From Calonectria ilicicola (Eukaryota; Ascomycota; Sordariomycetes; Hypocreales; Nectriaceae): 64,000 nucleotides of DNA. The position numbers were made by a program, and so were the translations under genes. Each line of letters opens with the position of its first letter. Within the stretch, counting starts at the first letter, position 1. The DNA lies in contig CP085833.1 of the NCBI GenBank assembly GCA_020809705.1, positions 4,588,001 to 4,652,000 of the forward strand, in the 5' to 3' direction. Under the pieces are notes generated by a model. The model was given only the letters and a program-made list of their open reading frames with translations, searched no databases and had not been told where the DNA came from. This document shows positions 23,413 to 36,365 of the stretch, in pieces.

Positions 23413-23893
23413 GGTTGTCGTGTGATGTGCAGGTGCATCCAAGGGTGTGATTCTAATTTCTTGGAGTTGTTGATGCTACATAATTGTCAATTCATTTCCA
23501 ATAGATATATCCATTTCGTATCTGTATCGAGCCCCATCTGTCGTGGGTCTTAATCACAAATTCCCGAAACGCGGTGTATGCTTGAGGCTCATGGACGGCC
23601 CGCCGCGGTGATGAGATCGGACCAATCGGGCACGCAGCCCGAAATGTCCGAAGCCCGTGGTTTGCCTCTGAACAAGATCCGAGTGAAAGAACATTGGCTT
23701 TGCTCGGCTGATTAACTATCATCCAGATTTCTAATCAACGTAAAATTTGGCAGACGGGATATTTTTGGTTATTTTATCTGCTATCGCTTTATTTTGGCAT
23801 TGCATCCTTCATTCACACTGAGGCTCGACTGCACTCCAAAAAGCAATCGTTTAGACAGAGAGCACCTACAAACCATTCAAACTTACTTTTACC
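23413..23893. promoter_or_regulatory. Divergent promoter, flavoprotein 2 / PLP enzyme
   Basis: A 481-base spacer with both starts facing outward. It contains a GGACGGCCCGCCGCGG stretch at about 23594-23609 that is CGG-rich but lacks the exact CGGCCG core seen elsewhere. Confidence 0.45.
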
Positions 23894-25324
<1,431 letters not shown>

Positions 25325-25583
25325 CTAGCATGAAATAGAATCATGAAAATAAATAAATAATAACTTCTTAAGAATATGTTGCCAATTTCTCGTTCATGAA
25401 TCTTCCGAATACTTAGAAGCATAGTCTTTTTTTTTTCTTCGGGAACCCAGATCCCAATTCACCACGCATTACGCCGCTGTAGCTCCGGTTACAAGCCCAT
25501 ATCAATCAAAAACGTCTACTTACAATTGAATAGGTGATCTTCAAATATCTTTGATAATTCTAACTAACTTATAATCCTATTCT

Positions 25584-26867
25584 TTATTTCTGCGACTTGA
25601 GAAATGCTATCGCATCAGCAACATCCTCGTCGAGATTCTTATCCCAGATCCAATGCATCTTGGTCTCCAATATCTGCCTAATCTTCTCAATGTCATCGCC
25701 TTCCTTCTCAAAATGCCAAATATATCCAGCTTCTCGGCTAGACGAAACAACCTTTTGTGTGCGTTCTACACGAGCCTTGCTGAAGGCCTCGAAGGCCGCA
25801 GGGAGGTCGTCTGCTCGGTCCACAGATTCAAGAATCCGTCCTAGCACGTATGCATCTTCCACCGCCATTCCTGCGCCTGATCCTTGGAATGGCGTTGAGG
25901 CGTGTGCAGCATCTCCCAACAGACAAACTCTGCTTTTGTGATACGAATCAGCCGGGGGGTGGTCGAAGAGAGCCCAGATATCGGATTGACCCATGAGCTG
26001 CACGATATCTCGTACTTCTTGTCCCCACTGGCTGAAGCTATCGGTCATTTGCTCTTTCGTAGCTGGAATGACCATCTTTTCGTGAGTCCATTCCTTGGAG
26101 GACTGGAAGGCTACCACGTTCATCATTCGTCCGCCTGCCACTGGGAAGGTGAGCATATGGCCATGGTAGCCCAGATAAGCTTGGCAATTCTTGGCCTTCT
26201 CTTCGCCCAAACGCTCCACTGCCTTATCCATTGGTACTAGGCCCCTGTAGCAGTATTTTCCTGAGTAGGTAGGGTTGGCTGCAGGATGGTCCGCACCAAG
26301 CAAGACGCGCCGGGTGCAACTTTTGAGCCCATCACAGCCAATAATTGCGCTGTGGGACGCAGTTGTCCCGTCAGCGAAGGTCAACGTAACCCCTGCGCTG
26401 CCATTATCATCGACATTGACCAGGGTTTTCCCAAACTGAGCAATATCTGACGGCAGCAGCTTGACCAGTTCATCGACTAGATGTGCCCGGTTCAACATCC
26501 AACTTCCAGGATCGGGATGTTTGACCGAGCAAAGATAGGTGCCAGCCTTGACACCTCTTTGCTTTGCATTCTCATTAATGCCATCCATGCCAATGCTAAA
26601 GTCGAACCATGTATCTTTTTTATCGGGCCAGATATTCCTGTTTGCGCGAGCCTCCACCGCGATGGCGAGTGGCTCAGAGATCTGCTGCATGGCCCGCACA
26701 GCATTAGGCCCAAAGGCGACCCCAGCACCTATCTCGCCAAATTTTGGGGCATTTTCGTAGACCGTGACAGGAATAGAGGTATAGTTTCTAATGCATAGAG
26801 CCAGACATAGTCCGCCAATGCCCCCACCAACAATGGCGATGTTAAAATCCTTTGGGGCGCTCATCAT
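25584..26867 (-). CDS. FAD-dependent salicylate hydroxylase-type monooxygenase, third copy
   Basis: Single-exon flavoprotein of 427 residues, the closest of the three to classical salicylate 1-monooxygenases. I use the ATG at 26867 (MMSAPKDFNIAIVGGG); the longer frame begins with TTG. Motifs are IAIVGGGIGGLCLAL (FAD), FGEIGAGVAFGPNAVRAM, SWMLNRAHLVDELV, the DG motif AIIGCDGLKSCTRR, and VCLLGDAAHASTPFQGSGAG followed by AVEDAYVL. Salicylate hydroxylases convert salicylate to catechol with loss of CO2, which would feed an extradiol dioxygenase such as the one at 31.5 kb. It is head to head with a P450 across 539 bases that hold two CGGCCGA motifs. The exact substrate is unproven. Confidence 0.88.
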   Translation of the reverse strand: MMSAPKDFNIAIVGGGIGGLCLALCIRNYTSIPVTVYENAPKFGEIGAGVAFGPNAVRAMQQISEPLAIAVEARANRNIWPDKKDTWFDFSIGMDGINENAKQRGVKAGTYLCSVKHPDPGSWMLNRAHLVDELVKLLPSDIAQFGKTLVNVDDNGSAGVTLTFADGTTASHSAIIGCDGLKSCTRRVLLGADHPAANPTYSGKYCYRGLVPMDKAVERLGEEKAKNCQAYLGYHGHMLTFPVAGGRMMNVVAFQSSKEWTHEKMVIPATKEQMTDSFSQWGQEVRDIVQLMGQSDIWALFDHPPADSYHKSRVCLLGDAAHASTPFQGSGAGMAVEDAYVLGRILESVDRADDLPAAFEAFSKARVERTQKVVSSSREAGYIWHFEKEGDDIEKIRQILETKMHWIWDKNLDEDVADAIAFLKSQK

Positions 26868-27406
26868 GAACAATAAGCGGTCGTGATTGTACTATTGATA
26901 GACCAATAAACGCGTAAATTACTGCGTAGATAAGACTTATGCGCGGTTGTGAGTGAGATAACAAGTGGAACTTGCTTCTTCTGATAGCTTCCTGGCTCCA
27001 GTGGGTTGTCTCGTATCTATCCAATCTATCATTTGATGAAGCGTATGGCTTTTGATTCCTATCTCGACGGATTATCTAAGAAAAGAATTCCCGTCATCAT
27101 GGGACCCTGGTTTAGCCGTTGGCCATAGTCTAACGGAAAATCCGGGTACGCGGCCGATTGTGCATCAACACACTGCCTTCTTGCTGACCCTCTGTCGGCC
27201 GAAACCCCGGTAGCCGAACCCCTAATGCCCAGGCAGGTGAAACGTGGGCAACGCACCCGTTTGTGGGTAATTTTTAGCAAAATGGGAAATTTGGTGAGAA
27301 AATACAGCCCCCATCCCGATTTGGTATTCTTAATCAGAACTCCGATCCAGTGATTCCCTTGGTTTTGTTCAGACTACTCACATGGGAACATACTCGCCTT
27401 TCTACA
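26868..27406. promoter_or_regulatory. Divergent promoter, flavoprotein 3 / P450-1
   Basis: A 539-base spacer between outward-facing starts. Its middle is GC-rich and holds CGGCCGA at 27151-27157 and TCGGCCGA at 27195-27202, 44 bases apart, which makes it a good candidate for a shared activator site. Confidence 0.5.
27151..27202. promoter_or_regulatory. Two CGGCCGA motifs 44 bases apart (putative regulator sites)
   Basis: CGGCCGA at 27151 and TCGGCCGA at 27195 lie in the shared promoter. The same core recurs in other intergenic regions of the cluster. A direct role in binding a Zn2Cys6 protein is inferred only. Confidence 0.4.
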
Positions 27407-29405
27407 ATGTCTACTCGCGCTGAAGTCTACTACGACCTGCTCAAGGGCTCCCTAGAGCAATATGCGTTCGCGGCGGCCGGTCTGGCTAGCGTAAGCGCCA
27501 TTTTGCTTGGGCTGGTAGTTGTTTGGTCCTTTGCTGTTGAAATCAGACTACCAAAACTCCCGATTGCTATGAAAGATGAAGTGCCTGATAAGAAAGAAAG
27601 AATCGACTTATTCGTAAAAAAGACCCGAAAATTGTTCATGCATGGCTATGAGAAGGTAAGGAAACTCCCATATCAACTTCTTTGACTCTAATAGTCAAGG
27701 CCTCGTTCTAATATCAATATTGGGCCAAACCAGTTTCAAAATCAAGTATTTGGCGTCACAACAACAGAAGGTACGGTCGCGAAGATTTAGTATTTTAAAG
27801 GATATTTTGACTAATTCTTATTGTAGGAACCAACATTGTTATCCCGCTCAATCTTCTCGATGGGTTGGGTGGACAAAGGTCCCTGAGCTTCTCTGCATTC
27901 CTTGAGGAGGAGGTACGTTTTCTTGCAACGGTATACGTTGGCTGGTTGCTAAAAATGATAATTCACAGTTCAGCATGAAGCGATACACCAAGGTCGGAAA
28001 CCTGAGTGAAAAGCAAATTATGGTTGTGAACAAGCAGTTGAACCCGATTCTTCGTATGTATTCATTTCAGCTCTAACAAGCCATTAAAAGTATTCGTATC
28101 GCTGACACTTCAACCAGCGCAATACACACCAGTTCTCCAGCAGCTGATCAGAAAGCATTGGCCTCTCGAGGAATACCGCGGTAAGAAATACTTGTCCCGG
28201 TCATAAGCATACATCCCATTACACAATATCAAGAATGCTCGTGACTCAAGCTGATCGTGCCAAACAGAATCATCGATGGTAAAGCCATGGCCTCATGCAA
28301 TGCGACTCGTTTCTCGTGTCTCAGCCCGACTTTTCCACAGCGCCGGTGCCGCCGATAACGACCATTGGCTCGACATTGCCAGTGAACATGTTCATTCAAC
28401 TGTCATGTGGACGGAGAATCTGAAGAAGTGGCCCGCCGCTCTTCGACCACTTGTCTATCGGTTCGTCGATGGTCGTCGCATCATGGTGCAGCGCTTTGAA
28501 GAAGGAATGGAGTTGGTATCTCAAACTTTGCAAAACCGAAAAGCGAACAAGGGTCAACATCTCAGCGATCCCCCTACGCTATTGGACTTTCTTGCGGATG
28601 GTGATCTTGGCCCCGATGATGTTGAGAGACATACTGTCGCGCAAATCAACCTTTGTGTCGCCGCCATCCAGTCTATGGCTGCAACAGTGACACAATGTCT
28701 CATGGATCTTGCTTCTTATCCAGAACATGTCCCTGAGCTCATGGACGAAATCCGAGATGCTCTTGCTCAAGGGAATGGGTCTCTAACCAAGAAGGCTCTT
28801 GCAGACATGCTCAAATTGGACAGCTTCATCAAGGAGACACAAAGACTGAATCCTCCAGATCTAAGTGAGTCAATTTATCTAATCAACTTACCAGAACTTA
28901 AAGCGCTAATATTTAATAAAACCACAGCTAGTTTCCAGCGAAAGGCCATGGCGGATGTGACTTTGTCCAATGGGCTCCAGGTCCCCAAGGGCGCTCGTAT
29001 TGTCCTTCCGACAGGAGCTATCAACATGGACAAGGAGTTTTTTGACGATCCCGAAAAATTTGATGGCTTCCGCTATTACAGGCTACGAACTGCCACCGAG
29101 AAGTCTCGAAGTAGTTACCAAATGACGACCGTGGGCAAAAAGGATTTGAGCTGGGGCTACGGCAGAAACGCCTGCCCCGGCCGTTACATTGCCGAGGTGG
29201 CAATCAAGCTACTCGTCATCGAGTTCCTTCAACGATATGAAATCAGCCTTCCCAAGGGCATGAAGACACGACCTGCCAACGTTGAGTTTGAGGGATTGGT
29301 AAGTCCAATCACTCCATAGCATCAGCCACAAAGTGCCTTACAGCTGACACCACGCAGATTATACCAGATCCTGAGTGGACTTTATGTCTCAAAAGCCGAA
29401 ACTAA
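27407..29405 (+). CDS. Cytochrome P450 (fungal ent-kaurene-oxidase-like group), membrane-anchored
   Basis: Heme-thiolate monooxygenase. Eight exons (27407-27655, 27734-27770, 27827-27912, 27969-28053, 28118-28180, 28268-28864, 28928-29298, 29358-29405) stay in frame and give 511 residues. A hydrophobic N-terminal anchor (AFAAAGLASVSAILLGLVVV) is followed by the P450 body. The K-helix ExxR is KETQR in FIKETQRLNPP. The join after it, LNPPDLTSFQRKAMADVTL, matches the family. The heme loop is SWGYGRNACPGRYIA, with Trp in place of the common Phe, as usual in this fungal group. The I-helix motif is weak (AAIQSMAATVTQ). It probably hydroxylates a cluster substrate in the ER and shares a promoter with a salicylate-hydroxylase-type gene. 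Confidence 0.87.
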
Positions 29406-30196
29406 CCTACTTGGTGACCAGGCAGCTGAACAATTCTAGCTTTTCTCTTATGGGACGCAGCACAGTCTTAGCGAGGTGGAAGATCTTGGAGAGATGAACC
29501 GAAATTACAGAGTTTATAGTTTATGTAAAATTTTACTAAATTGAGGCCGTCGCGTGGTTCAAACTGGACTGTGCCTCATCAAAAGAAAAACAAACGCCCT
29601 TCATCTTAAAATTGAGGAGACTAACGGTCTTCCAACAGACCGTGCATAGCGAATGGCCCAGCATTGGTGTCAGAGTAGCTCCAAATTTATTTTATCCATA
29701 TTATCCATTTTAGTTTTTTCTTGTCCATCCTGCAAGAACTTTCTCGCCAGGTTTTGTGCGAGAGGATGAGTGGCCGAGACTGGCATATCCACCTTTGACG
29801 CGTAAAATCCACGCTAAAAAAAACCGTGTCGCGATCATCCCGTCACCCCCTGGCACTACCCTAAACAGATGCTGCATTTTCTGGACTCGTCTTCAAATAG
29901 GTATTTCAATGATTATTTTCTATCACAAGGATTTTAGTGAAAGCTCTTTATCCATACATGAATTAATTTTGATATCTAGAAGGTGCAGTAATTGAGAACG
30001 TGTGTTACTGAAGGCTGTGGTTGCTGTGCCCTCATTTTCTCATACATCGACTTCGTGCAATTATCGGAACCTAAGATTACACCTTCACAAGTTTTTTTCT
30101 CTCTTTTTGTCTCTAACTATTTCCATATAAATATTGCGATCTTTGCGATTCTTTCTTATTGTGTAAAAAAAGAAAAATGAGGATTACGATGTGACT
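29406..30196. other. Gene-free convergent spacer
   Basis: About 790 AT-rich bases between the 3' ends of P450-1 and the SDR gene. No coding character, tRNA or repeat is seen. Confidence 0.4.
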
Positions 30197-31021
30197 CTAT
30201 TGCATTTTGGCACCTCCAGTTACGAACATATATTGGCCATTGATGAATCGGGATCTCTCCTCCGCCAGAAAAGCCACAGTCCATGCGACATCATCTACAG
30301 ATGCGGCGCCACCCTCCACAGGGGTCTCACCCATCAGCAGTCCTTTTACGTGGTCCCATTCTTCAGTGGAAAAATGTTCCACGAATGTGTCGGTTAATAC
30401 TGGACCAGGAGCCACTAGATTCACGGTGCAGCCATACTTTGGGGGCAGCTCCAGCGCCCAGACACGTAACAACGCGTCGAGTGCCCCCTTTGTCGCCGCA
30501 TAAATTCCTTGGTTTGCCTTGGGAACGCGTGAGGCCGCAGAGCCAATTATGATAATGCGTGAGCCTCCAACAGCTCCGGACATGTTCGGAGGATCCGACG
30601 GCTTGTAAGGCGTCAGATGCGGAAGCGATGCCTTGACCAGCGAAAAAGCTCCTCGAGCATTGAGATTCATCGCTCGATCCCACATTTCCATATTGGCGTC
30701 CCATAGTGGAGCAAGGGGCACTAAGCCAGCATTGCTGATAAGGATATCAATATGGCTAAATTTAGCAACGGCCTGTTGGATAAGCGTAGCAACACCCTCG
30801 TCTGTCGTGAGGTCGGCGCAAACGGCAATCCAATCCGTCTTGAGCATTCGCCCAACTGCCTCACACTCGTCTTTCAAAGATGGGAAGGGATAGTTTAGGA
30901 CAATATTGGCTCCTCGACTGGAAAGTTCCATAGCGATGCCCGCACCGATTCCCCTGGAAGAGCCGGAGATGAGAGCTGTTCGTCCAGCCATGGTTTTTTG
31001 GAATTGATTCGCGAAGTCCAT
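30197..31021 (-). CDS. Short-chain dehydrogenase/reductase (classical SDR)
   Basis: NAD(P)-dependent oxidoreductase of 274 residues in one exon, a normal classical SDR length. The cofactor motif is TALISGSSRGIGAGIA (TGxxxGxG type with Ser for Thr). NAG appears in ILISNAGLVPL, the catalytic Ser is in IIIIGSAASRV, and the YxxxK pair is in YAATKGALDALLRVWALEL. It ends in the familiar FINGQYMFVTGGAKMQ. In aromatic catabolic clusters such enzymes oxidise dihydrodiols, ring-cleavage alcohols or aldehydes; which applies here is unknown. A TATA-like GATATATAG lies about 115 bases upstream of the start. The promoter side faces the extradiol dioxygenase gene on the same strand, 438 bases away. Confidence 0.88.
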   Translation of the reverse strand: MDFANQFQKTMAGRTALISGSSRGIGAGIAMELSSRGANIVLNYPFPSLKDECEAVGRMLKTDWIAVCADLTTDEGVATLIQQAVAKFSHIDILISNAGLVPLAPLWDANMEMWDRAMNLNARGAFSLVKASLPHLTPYKPSDPPNMSGAVGGSRIIIIGSAASRVPKANQGIYAATKGALDALLRVWALELPPKYGCTVNLVAPGPVLTDTFVEHFSTEEWDHVKGLLMGETPVEGGAASVDDVAWTVAFLAEERSRFINGQYMFVTGGAKMQ

Positions 31022-31459
31022 GATGCAATTTTGTGGTCGGAATTTATTCGTGCCAGAAAAACAAAGGTGATTAGCAATAGAAATAATTATGACCTCAAAT
31101 CCGATGAGCCTCAGACTGAGCCTGGCTTGATGACAGGATATATAGTCTTCATATTACACGGTCGCGCCTTTACGGGTCTGGTGTCATCCCGAGCTCGGGC
31201 GACGAACACCGAGCAGCTTTGACCCACCACGATCGAGCAGATTGAGCAATGCTGCCAGCGCCAGTTTACCGATCCTGCACGGTGTGCAATGGGAATTTCC
31301 CTATCGACAGAAAGAGAATTTGAACGCATAATGACTGTAACAATTTGATTGTAATTTACTACGATACAACTAACGAGTTCATTTCGTTATCCGACACATG
31401 CATGGCCAATTTGGCGGCTCCTCCGGCGAAATGAACCATGCTGCGGAGATCTAGATCGA
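31022..31459. other. Spacer upstream of the SDR gene
   Basis: About 440 bases holding the SDR promoter and the dioxygenase 3' region. A palindromic CCCGAGCTCGGG lies at 31188-31199. No gene is seen. Confidence 0.45.
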
Positions 31460-32617
31460 TCAAACCTCGATAGGGAACGGTGGTGCATCTGAAACACCAG
31501 GGAGATCCTCCAGCCGCTTTGTAAAGAAGGCGCGAGGAATCTCAGGGCCCCAACTTGAGACAGTGGCGGCAACAGCAGGCTCATCGGCGTGCGGCGAGTC
31601 TTCATTGACTAAATCGCCATCCACGTAATGCTCTACGACGAATCCGGAGTTGTCAAACCTAAGACGATCACTGTTAGAGTGCATATCAAGAATTGATGGT
31701 TTCGAGTTGACGTACCAATAGTCAAAGATTTGGCTGCCAAGAACGTGTCTTCCCACTCCAAAGACACTGAGATGCCCTCGGCGGATCATGTGATGATGTC
31801 CGACGATTTGGCTATCAACATCATCAATCTCCCAGCTGCTGTGATGTGCTTTGATTCCTTCCTTGATATGTGGAGATCCAGCAATAAAAATGTTCTACAC
31901 AAGCCACAGTCAGTGTTGATCAGACCCTTTCAGTGGGAGTAAGCAACGTACATGGTGATCCACAAATTCCTTGCCCTTGTCGATGTGAATGAAGATCATG
32001 CAAGTTTTCTTGACTTCGGGGATAAACAAAGTGTCAGTCTTGGCAAGATTGAATGTTTTGCTATACCAGTTGTAAACATCGTGGATTGTGTCAATGTTGA
32101 CCTCAAATCCATAATGTCCGAGCTTGTGAACTTTGGAAGGCGTATCTCGTTCAGGTCTTTGGAAATCACCCAGACGTTTCTTGTCTTCCCAAGTGTTCCA
32201 CATCACTGGCTTGGGGACCTCCCGAGGATCCGGGATTCGGTCCTGTTGGCCGTAGATAAGAGTAACTTCCTCCCCGAGAATATCCTTGATAATCACGGCC
32301 TTTCCGCCACCAGGGGCGTCAAAGTCATGAATCGGCGTGGACCCTGTAAGTTTGGCAGCCTTCTCCAACTCAGCCATTGACTGCACAATCCAGCCACCTC
32401 CATTGAACTTGCGCTTTCCCTCCTCAGTCTTTTCCGCTACGTAGCAGAAGGAGTCTACTCCGAAGCCACGGAAATATATTTTGTCATCTTTCTCCAACAC
32501 GGGAATCAACCCGAAGTCGATGTAGAACTTTTTTGCCTGCTGAAGATCGGGGTGTCCGTACCGACAGTACGACAGCCGATCAAGAAGAATACGAGGGTCC
32601 GCCTGGGGTTGCGACAT
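31460..32617 (-). CDS. Type I extradiol ring-cleavage dioxygenase (VOC superfamily)
   Basis: Predicted iron-dependent catechol (meta) dioxygenase related to catechol 2,3-dioxygenase and 2,3-dihydroxybiphenyl dioxygenase. Three exons give 347 residues. The intron borders are supported by the reads VDHH/NIFIAGSPH and IFDYW/FDNSGFVVEH. Two VOC halves are visible. The first opens DRLSYCRYGHPDLQQAKKFY; the second, catalytic half opens KVHKLGHYGFEVN. The 2-His-1-carboxylate ligands are predicted as His168 (KLGHYG), His239 or His240 (KAHHSSWEI) and Glu291 (FVVEHYVDGD), spaced as in type I extradiol enzymes. It is head to head with a fumarylacetoacetate-hydrolase-family gene, a pairing like bacterial meta-cleavage operons. 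A non-dioxygenase VOC role cannot be excluded, but the complete triad favours ring cleavage. Confidence 0.82.
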
Positions 32618-33129
32618 TGTGATAAGAGTGTGATGTTGTCTTTTTTTTCTTCAAGATAGAAGTTGGATAAAAAAGATAATCCCGGATAATGGAACGATTG
32701 ATTTAACTCTTTAAAAATAATTTTTATATACTCTACTGCCGTTTGTGTTTTCCAGACCCCGAGGAGCGAGAGGCGAGCCGCGAAGCGTGTACGTCACACT
32801 AGGGATACACCCCGTGTGTAGTTTATTGACGGCCGTTTCCCGTGAACACTTCATTCGGCATCGGAAGTAGTGAAGCTAACTTGGTAAATGATCTAACCCG
32901 AGACCACCGTCGGCATGCGGCCCGGGTGCTATTTTCGCGGGGCTAAGGGCTCGGGATTGGTCGCCAGCTACTCATGCCAAGGCCTACTATGAGAAGTTGC
33001 TGTGACGAAATGTCCATGCTTGGTGAGTATGTATGATGCTATAAATTGATTCAAATTCTTAGTAAAGAATAATAAACAATAGTCACAGAAATCAATCATC
33101 TCCAACGAACACTGCTTCTACGCTTCAAA
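32618..33129. promoter_or_regulatory. Divergent promoter, extradiol dioxygenase / FAH-family hydrolase
   Basis: A 512-base spacer with both starts outward. It holds the palindrome ACGGCCGT at 32829-32836 and a TATA-like GCTATAAATTG at about 33040, some 90 bases before the hydrolase start. Confidence 0.5.
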
Positions 33130-34066
33130 ATGTCATTCGATAACATGTTCAGATTTCTCGACACCAATGGTGTCGAGAGGCGAGGAAATGTGAAAACCGC
33201 AATTCCTGCATCAGAGCTTCCTGGGAAAACCGTTCAACTCATTTCAGGAAGCTTCATGACCGGCTTCAAGGTCGAAGAGAATGAAACCGCTGAAGTCGCC
33301 AAGGTAAGTTGCACAGTTTTGGTCCATGAACCAGCCGGTTGACATGAAATCTGCAGGTTTTGTGCCCGATTCCAGCCACTCCGATTATTCTCTGTGCTGG
33401 CGTCAATTATAAGTCCCACGCCAAAGAGACGAAGGTGAGACTTCATTTACATCAACTATACATTTGCTGACGGGAAAATAGTTTGCTCCACCCAAGAAGC
33501 CTGTTCTTTTTGCGACTCCTGGTGATCGTTTGGCAGGCCCATTGGATGATATCAATATTCATCCAGATGCACAAGAACTCCTGGACTACGAGGGTGAACT
33601 AAGCATTCTAATGGCCAAGGACGGATATGATATTCCCGAGGAAGAGGCACTGGACTATGTTTTCGGTTACACCATCAGCAACGATGTCTCGGCTCGCAAC
33701 CTGCACGCACCCGATGTGTCAGGCTATCAGATGGGTTATGCCAAGTCTTTCGACAAATTTGGCCCTACAGGACCTTACATTACCTCCCCCAGATTGGTAC
33801 CTGACCCACAGAAGCTCAGCTTGACCACCAAGGTGAATGGCGAGTTGCGCCAGAACACCACCACTGACCAGATGATATGGTCTTGCCGACAACTCATTGC
33901 ATTCGCCTCCAGGGGTCGAACTTTACGCCGTGGAACTTTGATTATGACTGGAACACCAGAGGGAGTGGGCTGGCACACAAACGGTTGCCTTAAGGATGGA
34001 GATGTAGTCGAGGTTGCGATTGATGGACTCGGTTCTATCAGCAACAAGATGGTGTTCCAGAAATAG
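33130..34066 (+). CDS. Fumarylacetoacetate hydrolase-family protein
   Basis: Metal-dependent hydrolase, isomerase or decarboxylase of the FAH fold, which acts on ring-cleavage products such as 2-oxo-diene acids. Exons 33130-33303, 33357-33434 and 33482-34066 give 278 residues. The joins read AEVAKVLCPIPATPIILCAG and AKETKFAPPKKPVLF. Marks are VNYKSHAKE, the metal-binding DYEGELSILM (ExE), GYTISNDVSARNLH, KSFDKFGPTGPYI and LIMTGTPEGVGW. This length fits the short bacterial-type FAH proteins (HpcE/MhpD-like) rather than full fumarylacetoacetase. It sits head to head with the extradiol dioxygenase, so its likely substrate is the meta-cleavage product. That link is inferred from position and family. 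Confidence 0.88.
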
Positions 34067-34670
34067 TTACATTCAATGAGATAGTGGATAGACTTAGAAT
34101 ACAATTGGAATAAAATATTTCTACTGAATATTCTCTCTGTATATCCTCTGTATGTATGTGTATATAGATGTGCATCCCCAGAATGGCAGTTCCAACTTTG
34201 TCACCAAATCAAGCGCTCTGATATGATCATCACCAAAAGTTCTGCCGCACTGGCAGTCTGTACCCTTGCATCTTACGGGCGTATCTCTCTATTGCTAGGA
34301 ATACCGGAATCACTAATCACAATTTGGGAATTGTTCAAGAGAAGCCCGAGAACCAGCCCCGGAACTGGTGGGGGTGCTGTCCAATGGGAGTAGAGTCCGA
34401 GGCTCCGAACAGCGCGGAGCGTCCACGGACTTTCGGCCGCAAAAGGCCGGTGTCAAGGTTCTGGCGACAACGGTACTTTGCGAGGGTTATGCGAATGGTA
34501 CTTGGCCCCCCTGGGCATCCACGCACACTAGTCCGTAATCTCCATCCAGCCTGTCACACCACTAAGCCAAAACTTGGGTGGTTCCGCCTCGCAAACCGTT
34601 TAGACCAAGATTCTCGTCCATCAAGGTTCCAATCAGTAGCGACAAGAGATTGACCGAGCAACCAAGGAAA
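34067..34670. other. Spacer holding the amidohydrolase promoter
   Basis: About 600 bases without a gene. The 3' half is GC-rich. It holds CTCCG-N7-CGGAG at about 34402-34418 and TCGGCCG at 34433, within 270 bases of the next start. Confidence 0.45.
34433..34439. promoter_or_regulatory. TCGGCCG motif upstream of the amidohydrolase
   Basis: The same core as in other intergenic regions of the cluster, about 230 bases before the start at 34671, next to a CTCCG/CGGAG inverted pair. Its role is inferred. Confidence 0.35.
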
Positions 34671-36365
34671 ATGGGACAAGCAGTAACAGCACAATCAGGC
34701 CCTTCCATCCTACTCAAGGGTGGCACGTTGCTTGTTCATGATGACAAAGATAACGTAACCCCGCTCAAGGACACTGATATCCTTGTCGAAGCAAATCGTA
34801 TCATCAAGATTGGCAAAGGCATTAAGAGTCCAGATGGTGCAGAACTTGTTGATTGCAACGGTAAAATTATTAGCCCTGGTTTTGTTGACACGCATCACCA
34901 CTTGTGGCAAACACAGCTCAAGGGGAATCATGCGGACCTGTCAGTCTTTGACTATATCCCAAGTGGTTAGTAATTCCAGCGTCTGTACAGAATTTGGTAG
35001 ATTGACAAACGGGTTTCTTTGCTCAGGATTTTGGCAAAGTTTTGCGTATTCCCCCAAGGATATGTACTGGGGTCAGTTGGGAGGCGCTTTAGAGGCCATT
35101 GACTCTGGAACAACATTTGTGCTTGATCATGCACACGGCAACCAATCTAATGAGCATGGTAAGTTACCTAAATAATGGGAAATGCATGCCTAGTTAGATG
35201 GCTAACAAAGAAACCCTATGATAGCCAATCAGGCCTTGGCAGCCACTGTAGCATCTGGAATACGCTCAATCTTTGCTTATTCTCATGCGCCTTACTTTAC
35301 CAAGTGGGACTCAAAAACCTGCGAATTATCTCGAGATATTTTACCAGAGTCTAGCATGGCCCATATTTTTGAGCTTGCAAAAAGCCAACCATATGGAAAT
35401 GGCAGAGTTAACATCGGCTTCGGTTTCGATTACTGGTTTTTGCCTAAGGAAGCAGTTGTGGGCATCTTTGCAGGATTGCGACAGGCGGGTATCAAATTAT
35501 TTACAGGCCATTATGCCAAGAATCCAACTTTTGGTATGTTCATGGAATTTCTCAGGAAGATTTACAACTAACATCCTTAGGTGCTAACCCACTTATCCAT
35601 ACACTGGAAGCTTACGGCTTGATCCAATCGCCAAGCGATATTCTGCTGTCGCATGCTACAGGTCTTGATGCCAGTGAAAAGGCAAAGCTTGTCGAAACCA
35701 AGGTCCCCGTTTCTAGCACTCCAGATACTGAATCTCAAATGGGCTTTGGTTGGCCACTTGCATTTGAATCGGGTATCAATTATACATTTGGCGTGGATTG
35801 CCACACCAACAACACCTCTTCAATCCTATCGCTCGCAAGATCTGCGCTTCAGATGGCCCGCCAGAAGGAGGCTGTAGGACACATGAAGGACGCTGATGGC
35901 CCACCCGCTCGGATGAACCTGGAATTAAGAGGCAGCACTCAGGAAGCCTTCAACGCAGCCACGATTAATGGGGCTCGTGCTGTTCTTTTGGGTGATAAGA
36001 TTGGATCTCTCAAAGAGGGAAAATTTGCAGACCTTGTCATTTTTGATGCTGCAAATAGCCCTGCCATGGCCTGTGTCTCCGAGTCTGATCCATTGACCGC
36101 TGTTGTTCGCCACAGCGATACCCGAGATGTTGAGGCTGTCCTCATCGATGGTGTTTGGAGGAAGAAGAACGGAAAGATTTGCGCGGTCACTGTCAATGAA
36201 ACTGGTGATGTTCTCGAATGGTCTGGTGTGCGACAGAAGTTGCTGCAGAGCCAACGTGATATTCAGCAGAGGCAGAAGGAGCTCAACATGGAAAAGGCTA
36301 GGGAGTCACTCGTCGCAATGTTCCGCATTGACAAGAATAACTTGATTGGCCAATCGAAGAATTAG
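34671..36365 (+). CDS. Amidohydrolase of the AtzA/TrzN/cytosine-deaminase type
   Basis: Metal-dependent hydrolase with a composite amidohydrolase barrel; relatives deaminate or dechlorinate N-heteroaromatic rings. Exons 34671-34965, 35027-35158, 35225-35533 and 35581-36365 give 506 residues. The N-terminal small domain reads ILLKGGTLLV and NRIIKIGKGI. The metal HxH motif is FVDTHHHLWQT. A later His pair appears as FVLDHAHGN and ILLSHATGL, and the metal Asp is probably in TFGVDCHTNN. The C-terminal domain has ATINGARAVLLGDKIGSLKE and GKFADLVIFD. The joins (IPSGFWQSF, NEHANQALAA) match the family. In this cluster it may open a lactam or lactone or remove an amino or chloro substituent. It is followed on the same strand by the amidohydrolase-2 decarboxylase. 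Confidence 0.87.
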
